Shown here: positions 8,501 to 13,067 of the stretch, piece after piece
How the letters are laid out: every line of letters starts with the position of its first letter
Numbering within the stretch: position 1 is the stretch's first letter
Origin: DUAL01 sp036012565
GTDB lineage: Bacteria; Bacteroidota; Bacteroidia; Flavobacteriales; BACL11
Reading direction: 5' to 3'
DNA length: 13,067 nucleotides
NCBI GenBank assembly: GCA_036012565.1
Contig: DASCPP010000031.1
Coordinates: 1-13,067 of the forward strand
Position numbers and translations under genes: made by a program
The notes under the pieces: model-generated
The model's database searches: none
The model's input: the letters and a program-made list of their open reading frames with translations, nothing else
Told to the model about the DNA's origin: nothing

Positions 8501-8946
8501 TTACAAATGAAGATATTAAGGAAATTGAAAGAGGCGGAAGTTATAAAATTAATGATACAATTACTATTAATTTAACAGATGTTGAAATTACTTCTGCTGA
8601 TGTTCCTGGATATATTGTAAGTAGTAGTAATGGAGTGACGGTAGCGCTTGATACTACTATTTCTCAAAATCTGAAAGATGAAGGCTTGGCTCGAGAGTTT
8701 GTAAATAGGTTGCAAAATTTAAGAAAAGAAAAGAATTTTGAAGTTACCGATATGATCCATATTGAAGTAGAAAAAAATCAAGCAATAACAAATGCAATTA
8801 ATAATAATTTAGAGTACATTTGTAAAGAAACTTTAGCAAAAGCACTTAGCTTTACTAAAGATGGTAGTTTTGAAGGAGAAACAATAGATTTAATTGACAC
8901 CTTAACTGCAAGTGTTAAAATAATTAAAATTAGGAATCATGGCTAA
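5587..8946 (+). CDS. ileS: Isoleucyl-tRNA synthetase, IleRS2-like with GIHH active-site motif
   Basis: 1119 residues, normal for a Bacteroidota IleRS. This class I synthetase charges tRNA-Ile in the cytoplasm and edits valine. The Rossmann core starts with GPPSANGMPGIHHV; the class signature HIGH is replaced by G56-I-H-H59, with first and third residues swapped. The CP1 editing domain carries WTTTPWTLPSN (from W237) and GTGIVHLAPSFGADD (350-364). Then come NLSRSRFWGIPIPIW, DVWFDSG, ADFIAEGVDQTRGWFF and the KMSKR loop (664-668) in NGNKMSKRLGNAADP. The anticodon-binding alpha bundle and a C-terminal extension follow. The start ATG is preceded by no Shine-Dalgarno. Its stop overlaps the dksA-like start by 8 nt, and lspA follows, so the three are probably one operon. 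No frame break or truncation was seen. The motif swap is known from IleRS2 enzymes with very high mupirocin resistance; whether this one behaves so is inference. Confidence 0.98.
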   Translation: MSKFKQYKQLSLPNIHKKVLGNWRSASVFEKSIESRKGNPTFTFYEGPPSANGMPGIHHVIARTIKDLFCRYKTLQGFQVNRKAGWDTHGLPVELGVEKELEITKEDIGSTISIEDYNKACRTNVMKYKGSWEDITEEMGYWVDMQNPYLTYENKYIESVWWLLGKMHKKELLYKGYTVQPFSPKAGTGLSTHELNQPGCYRDVKDTSAIALFKVIKDEKSNSLFGSTNHDIYFLAWTTTPWTLPSNTALAVGEKIDYLLVETLNQYTGKAIAVVVAKKLASKYFTPENEDLKFEGYETGNKNLPYKFISEFKGDSLEGLRYEQLLAYAQPEDGDAFRVLLGDFVTIEDGTGIVHLAPSFGADDNRLAKQNGIGSLTLVNRQGKFVDEVTDFAGMYVKDEYYAEGEEKPKLSVDVQIVIKLKENNLCFKAEKYEHSYPHCWRTDKPILYYPMDSWFVKTTDYKTRMMELNNTINWKPKSTGEGRFGNWLENLVDWNLSRSRFWGIPIPIWRTEDGESEICISSIEELKTEIGKSIAAGIMKTNPLAEFKVGDFSEENYTTFDLHRPYVDDIILVSEDGAPMTRELDLIDVWFDSGAMPYAQLHYPFENKDVFEQNYPADFIAEGVDQTRGWFFTLHAISTMLFDSVAYKNVISNGLVLDKNGNKMSKRLGNAADPFQIIDKYGADAARWYMISNAQSWDNLKFDESRIGEVQRKFFGTLYNTYSFFALYANIDSFSFSEDGIVLAERDELDRWILSELNTLIKEVEGNYENYEPTRSARLIQDFVIYKLSNWYVRLSRRRFWKGEYNKAKISAYQTLYECLEKVAIISSPIAPFFMDNLFQDLNSVCKKIGVESVHLADFPSINSAVIDIDLEEKMQLAQNITSLALSLRKKEQIRVRQPLQKIMVPIVSTKMEISIKGVEKIILSEINVKEIEYLTVDSGILTKQIKPNFKTLGPKFGKDMKLISGAIAQFTNEDIKEIERGGSYKINDTITINLTDVEITSADVPGYIVSSSNGVTVALDTTISQNLKDEGLAREFVNRLQNLRKEKNFEVTDMIHIEVEKNQAITNAINNNLEYICKETLAKALSFTKDGSFEGETIDLIDTLTASVKIIKIRNHG

Positions 8947-9313
8947 TAAAAACGCTTACACCAATACAGAACTTAAAGAATTTAAGCGCATAATTATTGA
9001 AAAAATTGAAAGAGCTAAAGAAGATTTATCTCTTTTGAAAAGTGCTTATGCAAATGATGCGGATAATGGAACGGAAGACACCTCTCCTACTTTTAAGGCC
9101 TTTGAGGAAGGATCAACCACGCTTTCAAAAGAAGAAAATATGAAACTTGCTATGCGACAGGAAAAATTTATTAATAATTTGAAAAACGCACTTATTCGAA
9201 TTCAGAATAAATCCTATGGTGTATGCAGAGTTACCGGAAAACTGATTTCTAAAGATCGCTTAAAATTGGTTCCCCACGCTACCTTAAGCATTGAAGCCAA
9301 GAAAATGCAATAA
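8939..9313 (+). CDS. DksA/TraR-family transcription factor lacking the four-Cys zinc site
   Basis: 124 residues, versus about 150 for E. coli DksA. The N-terminal half (about 8-90) is helical and charged, as expected for the coiled coil that enters the RNA polymerase secondary channel. The C-terminal YGVCRVTGKLISKDRL and VPHATLSIEAK match the DksA globular domain. The four zinc cysteines at canonical spacing (CxxC-x17-CxxC) are here Cys96, Thr99, Ser117 and Ala120, so zinc binding is not expected; the fold may hold without metal, as reported for cysteine-poor DksA paralogues. The E. coli tip motif DxxDxA is not evident; the tip region reads NGTEDTSPTF. The ATG lies inside the end of ileS, with AGGA at 8932-8935, only 3 nt before it. 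Translational coupling is likely. It probably tunes rRNA/growth genes, but direct ppGpp synergy is unproven. Confidence 0.88.
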   Translation: MANKNAYTNTELKEFKRIIIEKIERAKEDLSLLKSAYANDADNGTEDTSPTFKAFEEGSTTLSKEENMKLAMRQEKFINNLKNALIRIQNKSYGVCRVTGKLISKDRLKLVPHATLSIEAKKMQ

Positions 9314-9319
9314 TTTCTT

Positions 9320-9907
9320 TTGAGAAAAATTCTTTTAACATCTTTTATTCTTCTTGTTTTTGATCAAATCTTGAAATTTTGGGTAAAAACCCATATGTTT
9401 TTAGGTCAGGAATATCAAATTTTTGATTGGTTTATCATTCACTTTGCTGAGAATAATGGCATGGCTTTTGGTATGGAGTTTGGCGGAGAATTGGGGAAAA
9501 CATTACTTACTGTTTTCAGGATTATAGTTGTGATTGTTGGTATTTATTATATTAAATCGATAATAAAACCTCAACTTTCTATTGGCGCTTTAATTGCGCT
9601 CGGACTAATTATCGGAGGTGCTATTGGAAATATTGTTGACAGCATATTTTATGGTGTAATTTTTAACGATAGTTATAATAGTATTGCTACTTTTTTTCCT
9701 GATACGGGAGGTTATTCATCTTTACTGCATGGTAAAGTAGTAGATATGTTTTATTTCCCGCTAATAAATAGTCATTATCCTAACTGGTTCCCTTTTTGGG
9801 GTGGGAATCATTTTATCTTTTTTCGCCCTGTTTTTAACCTTGCAGATGCAGGAATTTCTATTGGTATTTTTATGATCCTTCTTCTTTACAGAAAGACATT
9901 CAGCTGA
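9320..9907 (+). CDS. lspA: Lipoprotein signal peptidase (signal peptidase II)
   Basis: 195 residues. This inner-membrane aspartyl protease cleaves the signal peptide of diacylglyceryl-prolipoproteins. About four membrane helices are visible, near 4-22, 60-78, 86-107 and 165-190. Family motifs: ENNGMAFG (44-51), GGAIGNIVDS (99-108) with catalytic Asp107, and VFNLADAGISIG (171-182) with catalytic Asp176. The stretch 112-165, including KVVDMFYFP, is longer than in E. coli LspA; such an insertion is usual in Bacteroidota. The Arg that commonly follows the first catalytic Asp is Ser here. The start is TTG at 9320, 6 nt after the dksA-like stop and in the same frame; no ATG or GTG fits the first helix. 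ileS-lspA adjacency is widespread among bacteria, which supports the operon. Confidence 0.96.
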   Translation: MRKILLTSFILLVFDQILKFWVKTHMFLGQEYQIFDWFIIHFAENNGMAFGMEFGGELGKTLLTVFRIIVVIVGIYYIKSIIKPQLSIGALIALGLIIGGAIGNIVDSIFYGVIFNDSYNSIATFFPDTGGYSSLLHGKVVDMFYFPLINSHYPNWFPFWGGNHFIFFRPVFNLADAGISIGIFMILLLYRKTFS

Positions 9908-9914
9908 TAGATTA

Positions 9915-10694
9915 CTAGGGGGTATTACCCCTTTGAATTTCGCCGTAGATAGATCCAGAAATACTTTTTCTTTTAGAATGTTTTTTAATACACTCATTAA
10001 TTTTTCTAAATACCCCCATAATAACAAATAAGTATTTGCTAGTTAATGGTATTTTTACACTCCCCCATTCTTCAGGAAATATATAATCATATTTATTTAA
10101 AAAGGGGCCGAAAATATACGTTGCCCGTTCTTTAATCTCATCTGTATAATAGTCAGATAAATTTTTTCTTTTCCCTTGTGTTTTGTTGGCAATTGATAGA
10201 GGGGTAGGATTTAAAACCCCTACTTTTTCAAGTGCAGTTATGTAATCATTTGCTATATTTTCATATCGTATTACATAATCACATTTATCAATCGTAACAC
10301 TTGATGTATTATCATATGGTTTGTGATAAAATTTTATAAAATATTCCTGGAAAGAAGCATTATTCTCTTTTATAAAATTAAATCTTACTCTCTGCTTTTT
10401 TGTGATGTGTCCTTCATTTTCGACAAAAAGATCAGGATTTGTAAAATTTCCTTTTGCATTTGTCTTCATTTTCTCATAAACAGTTACTACGATTTCCATT
10501 GGATTTCTTAAAACTGCAAATACAAAATAATCTAACTCCTCTTTTGTTGCAACTTTCTCAAATTCATGATACAATGAATGTTTCCTTAAAAAAGGTTTTC
10601 CATCATATTTGGCATGCAACTCCTTTGTAATTGCAGATGATGCAGAAAATGGTAATCCTATAAATAAGTATTTATATTTATGACTAATAATCAT
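9915..10694 (-). CDS. Sulfotransferase-like protein
   Basis: 259 residues. Sulfotransferases move sulfate from PAPS to a hydroxyl or amine, often of a glycan or lipid. Support: an N-terminal strand-loop KYLFIGLPFSASSAI (8-22) where the 5'-phosphosulfate loop belongs; FAVLRNPMEIVVTVYEKM (59-76), the 3'-phosphate motif R-x-P-x(5)-S/T-x-Y with Arg63 and Thr71; YVIRYENIANDY in the middle; and YYTDEIKERATYIFGPFLNKYDYIFPEEW near the end, typical of Sulfotransfer_2-type proteins. Odd points: the usual Lys or Arg after the loop proline is Phe16, and the tail after the FPEEW is long and basic with a short hydrophobic stretch (SKYLFVIMGVF). No signal peptide is seen, so it is probably cytoplasmic or peripheral at the membrane. 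Its ATG directly follows the asd stop codon (TAAATG), so it is almost surely translated from the asd transcript. Acceptor unknown. Confidence 0.75.
   Translation of the reverse strand: MIISHKYKYLFIGLPFSASSAITKELHAKYDGKPFLRKHSLYHEFEKVATKEELDYFVFAVLRNPMEIVVTVYEKMKTNAKGNFTNPDLFVENEGHITKKQRVRFNFIKENNASFQEYFIKFYHKPYDNTSSVTIDKCDYVIRYENIANDYITALEKVGVLNPTPLSIANKTQGKRKNLSDYYTDEIKERATYIFGPFLNKYDYIFPEEWGSVKIPLTSKYLFVIMGVFRKINECIKKHSKRKSISGSIYGEIQRGNTP
9918..9934 (+). terminator. Possible terminator hairpin after lspA
   Basis: GGGG-TATTA-CCCC (9919-9931) begins 11 nt after the lspA stop and is followed by a short TTT. The GC stem is only 4-5 bp and the U-tract is weak, so termination may be inefficient. 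The same bases encode the last codons (Gly-Asn-Thr-Pro) of the convergent sulfotransferase-like gene, so this could also be chance. Confidence 0.35.
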
Positions 10695-11681
10695 TTACAC
10701 TAAATTGTTATTAATTAAATACTCTGCAATCTGAACAGTATTAGTTGCAGCCCCTTTTCTCAAATTATCGGCAACAATCCACATATTAAGTGTTTTTTCT
10801 TGTGTGAAATCTATTCTTATTCTGCCCACAAAAACCTCATCTTTTTTATACGAATTTATTGGCATTGGGTATTCATTTTTTGTTGGATTATCCATTACAA
10901 CTACACCCTCCATATGATTTAATGCAAGCCTCGCTTCATTCAAATCAAATTCATTTTCAAAAGTAATATTTACACTTTCTGAATGACCAACCACAACAGG
11001 AACTCTAACTGCTGTTGCAACAACATCAATATTCTCATCTAAAATTTTCTTAGTCTCATTAGTAAGTTTCATTTCCTCTTTAGTATAGCCGTTTTCTGTA
11101 AAATCATCACAATGCGGTAGAATGTTTTGATATATTGTGTGAGGGTATACCATCTCCCCATCTGTTCTTTTTTCTTCATTTTCTAATTGTTCAACTGCTT
11201 TTTTCCCTGTTCCTGTAATGGATTGATAAGTGGAAACTACGACTCTTTTTACTCCAAACTTTTTGTGAAGTGGGGCAAGCGCCATTACCAACTGAATTGT
11301 TGAGCAATTTGGATTTGCAATAATCTTATCTTCTTTTGATAACTCACTTCCATTAATCTCAGGAACGATCAATTTATGATTTGAGCACATTCTCCAGTAT
11401 GAAGAATTATCAATTACTTTTATTCCTTTTTCTGCTAGTTTTGGCGCCCATATTTTAGAAACATTCGCTCCAGCTGAAAAAAGTGCTAAATCAACTTCTG
11501 TGTTTAATAACTCCAAAAGGGATATAACTTCATAACTTTTCCCCAAATAATTTATCTGTTTCCCGCAGGATTTTTCAGAAGCCACTGGGATTAATTCTGT
11601 TATAGGAAAATTTCTTTCGGCAAGAACTTCTAGCATCTCCCTGCCGACCATCCCTGTTACGCCTACAATTGCTAATTTCAT
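10695..11681 (-). CDS. asd: Aspartate-semialdehyde dehydrogenase
   Basis: 328 residues, the normal length. It reduces L-aspartyl-4-phosphate with NADPH to aspartate semialdehyde, the branch point to lysine/diaminopimelate, methionine, threonine and isoleucine. Seen: the dinucleotide loop VGVTGMVGREML (6-17), DNSSYWRM (91-98), the active site NPNCST with nucleophile Cys126, QSITGTGK (153-160), and Arg226 with VGHSESVNITFE containing the acid/base His233. All catalytic residues are intact. Start ATG 11679-11681 gives the standard MKLAIVG beginning; no Shine-Dalgarno is present. The upstream leader of about 60 nt holds a 7-bp hairpin. The next gene on the same strand, sulfotransferase-like, follows without a spacer. 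Confidence 0.98.
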   Translation of the reverse strand: MKLAIVGVTGMVGREMLEVLAERNFPITELIPVASEKSCGKQINYLGKSYEVISLLELLNTEVDLALFSAGANVSKIWAPKLAEKGIKVIDNSSYWRMCSNHKLIVPEINGSELSKEDKIIANPNCSTIQLVMALAPLHKKFGVKRVVVSTYQSITGTGKKAVEQLENEEKRTDGEMVYPHTIYQNILPHCDDFTENGYTKEEMKLTNETKKILDENIDVVATAVRVPVVVGHSESVNITFENEFDLNEARLALNHMEGVVVMDNPTKNEYPMPINSYKKDEVFVGRIRIDFTQEKTLNMWIVADNLRKGAATNTVQIAEYLINNNLV

Positions 11682-11712
11682 ATGTAAAACTATATTTCTA
11701 AAAGTTATATGG

Positions 11713-11741
11713 AAGACTCAAAATACGAGTCTTTCTTTTTT
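11713..11741 (+). terminator. Terminator-shaped hairpin in the asd / surface-protein divergent region
   Basis: AAGACTC (11713-11719) and GAGTCTT (11727-11733) form a perfect 7-bp stem, extendable by a G-U pair, with the 7-base loop AAAATAC. On the plus strand TCTTTTTT follows at once, the form of a Rho-independent terminator. No plus-strand gene ends here: asd reads the other way and the next plus gene starts at 11772. On the minus strand the same element would be a stem in the asd 5' leader. It could also be a dyad operator. The structure is clear; the role is open. Confidence 0.5.
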
Positions 11742-11748
11742 AACAATG

Positions 11749-11756
11749 CAAAAGTA
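11749..11756 (-). promoter_or_regulatory. Putative -7 box for asd
   Basis: The minus strand reads TACTTTTG, an exact TAnnTTTG match and the only one in the 90-nt gap pointing toward asd. The predicted transcript would carry a leader of about 60 nt including the hairpin at 11713-11733. No TTG -33 is visible at 17-23 nt. Confidence 0.45.
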
Positions 11757-11757
11757 G

Positions 11758-11765
11758 TATATTTA
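11758..11765 (+). promoter_or_regulatory. Weak -7-like box for the right-edge surface protein
   Basis: TATATTTA matches TAnnTTTG except for the last base and ends 6 nt before ATG 11772, implying a nearly leaderless message. No TTG -33 is found. It lies one base from the oppositely directed asd box. Confidence 0.25.
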
Positions 11766-11771
11766 CGGACT

Positions 11772-13067
11772 ATGAAAAAGCGCTTTTTTATTTTTATATT
11801 GTTTAGTCAATCCTTAGTAAGTTTTGCTCAATTTACAGATACTTTCTCTGATGGAGATTTTACAAATAATCCTATGTGGATTGGTGATGCTGGAAATTTT
11901 GAAGTGGACTCTCTTTCAAAATTGCATCTAAATGATAGCATTACAAACAGCTCATATTTAAGCACTGCAAACCAAGCAATTATAAATGGGATTTGGGAAT
12001 TTGAAGTGAAAATGGATTTTGCTCCATCAACTTCAAACTATTCAAAAGTATATATCGTTTCTAATAATGATGATATTACCTCCTCATTAAATGGGATGTA
12101 TATTCGTATTGGAGGGGAAAGCGGAATGATTGATGATGTGAGTTTATATGTACAAAACGGAACTTCAAGTACAAAAATTATTGATGGAGTTGATGGGTTA
12201 TCGGCAACAAATCCAGATTTGAAAATTAAAGTAAGTCGAGATAGTATTGGGTATTGGGAATTATTTGTTGATACTTCAAATCAATATATCCTGCAAGGAA
12301 CTGCTTTTGACACCACTGTAAATACTTCATCTTTTTTTGGTATTTATTGTAAATATACCTCAACACGATCCGATTTATTTTGGTTTGATAATTTTAATGT
12401 AAGTGGAATTTTTTTAGTTGACAGCATAAAACCAGAAGTTACAACTACTCAAATAAACTCCACTTCATCTGTATTAGTAGCTTTTTCTGAACCTATCGAT
12501 TCTATTACTGCCGTTAATCCTGCAAACTATATGCTTAGTAATGGTCTTGGGAGCCCTTCTAATATAACATTAAATACTCCAAATACTGTTGAATTATTTT
12601 TTGCAAACCCTTTTGTCAATCTCACAACTTATCAGCTTGATATCAATAATGTTCAGGATTTAGCACAAAATAGCATGCTTCCTTTTTCCATTAACCTTAG
12701 TTATTTTATCCCTCAATTTAATGATGTCGTAATAAATGAAATTTTTGTTGATCCCACGCCATCCATAGGCTTACCAGATGTAGAATACATTGAGCTTTAT
12801 AATAGGACAAATACTATAATTGATTTAACAGATTGGACTATTACAATTGGAACAACTGAAAAGCAATTTCCTTTATCAATAATTGAGCCAGATAGTTTTG
12901 TTATTTTGATAAAGGATGAGGTGATAGATAGTTTTTCAAACAATATTTCAAAAATTGGTTTTTCATCTATTTCTCTTACAAATAGAGGTGCAGACTTGAA
13001 CTTAAAAGATAATAATGGAAAAGTGATAAATACAATTTCTTATACGGATAAATGGTACAATGATGAT
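11772..13067 (+). CDS. Secreted lamin-tail-domain surface protein (3'-partial)
   Basis: ATG 11772 opens a frame with no stop for all 432 codons to the window end. It starts with a signal peptide: MKKR, a hydrophobic core FFIFILF, and a probable cut after SFA19 before Gln20. Residues about 20-215 (DTFSDGDFTNNPMW, later YIRIGGESG and SFFGIYCKYTSTRSD) form a beta-rich domain common at the N-terminus of Bacteroidota surface proteins, likely a jelly-roll or lectin-like fold. About 220-300 (VLVAFSEPID, YQLDINNVQDLAQNSM) looks like an SbsA-type Ig domain. From about 317 (VVINEIFVDPTP, EYIELYNRT, DLTDWTI) a lamin-tail domain runs to the edge. The C-terminus is not visible; a T9SS sorting domain would be expected, like that on the left-edge protein, but this is inference. 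No enzyme motif is seen, so the role is unknown, perhaps adhesion or scaffold. Confidence 0.88.
   Translation, partial: MKKRFFIFILFSQSLVSFAQFTDTFSDGDFTNNPMWIGDAGNFEVDSLSKLHLNDSITNSSYLSTANQAIINGIWEFEVKMDFAPSTSNYSKVYIVSNNDDITSSLNGMYIRIGGESGMIDDVSLYVQNGTSSTKIIDGVDGLSATNPDLKIKVSRDSIGYWELFVDTSNQYILQGTAFDTTVNTSSFFGIYCKYTSTRSDLFWFDNFNVSGIFLVDSIKPEVTTTQINSTSSVLVAFSEPIDSITAVNPANYMLSNGLGSPSNITLNTPNTVELFFANPFVNLTTYQLDINNVQDLAQNSMLPFSINLSYFIPQFNDVVINEIFVDPTPSIGLPDVEYIELYNRTNTIIDLTDWTITIGTTEKQFPLSIIEPDSFVILIKDEVIDSFSNNISKIGFSSISLTNRGADLNLKDNNGKVINTISYTDKWYNDD

Noticed and set aside
9761..10027. Minus-strand open frame across the lspA end and the sulfotransferase end.
   Set aside because: It overlaps two better-supported genes in different frames and has no family resemblance.
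10323..10511. Plus-strand open frame inside the sulfotransferase-like gene.
   Set aside because: It is antisense to a gene with recognisable motifs, with low-complexity Phe/Ile/Tyr composition typical of complement reading.
11682..11748. Lysine riboswitch in the asd leader.
   Set aside because: The leader is about 60 nt with one simple hairpin, while a lysine riboswitch needs well over 150 nt with five helices.

Overview
The window looks like chromosome of a low-GC Bacteroidota, most likely a marine-type Flavobacteriia. The clues are a CHU_C/gliding-motility C-terminal domain (type IX secretion) on a large surface protein, promoter boxes of the TAnnTTTG type instead of a sigma70 -10, almost no Shine-Dalgarno sequences, and a Bacteroidota-style IleRS, DksA-like protein and LspA set. 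Nearly every base is coding; the longest gap between genes is 90 nt (11682-11771). No CRISPR array, insertion sequence, phage gene, rRNA or attachment site was seen.

Layout. (1) 1-3114, plus: C-terminal 1037 residues of a secreted multidomain protein (lamin-tail, chitobiase-like, CotH kinase, repeat, PKD and CHU_C domains), cut by the window edge. (2) 3132-4538, minus: a PLP-dependent decarboxylase close to animal glutamate/cysteine-sulfinate decarboxylases, preceded by tRNA-Ala(GGC) at 4552-4628 on the same strand, with only 13 A-rich nucleotides between them. (3) 4674-5531, plus: a fructosamine-3-kinase-family protein, divergent from the tRNA across a 45-nt promoter region. (4) 5587-9907, plus: a compact operon ileS - dksA-like - lspA, with an 8-nt overlap and then a 6-nt gap. 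(5) 9915-11681, minus: asd followed with no intergenic base by a sulfotransferase-like gene, converging on lspA. (6) 11772-13067, plus: first 432 residues of a second secreted lamin-tail protein, running off the window and diverging from asd.

How they fit. The core is housekeeping: isoleucyl-tRNA charging, a DksA/TraR-type transcription factor, lipoprotein signal peptidase, tRNA-Ala and the aspartate-family amino-acid enzyme Asd. The accessory parts are the two surface proteins at the edges, the decarboxylase, the sugar-adduct repair kinase and the sulfotransferase-like gene. I do not see a clearly new multigene system. The points most worth following up are the swapped HIGH motif (GIHH) in IleRS, which in IleRS2 enzymes is linked to mupirocin hyper-resistance; a terminator-shaped hairpin in the asd leader; a tRNA and mRNA that appear to share one transcript; and a sulfotransferase-like protein lacking the usual basic residue in its PAPS loop.
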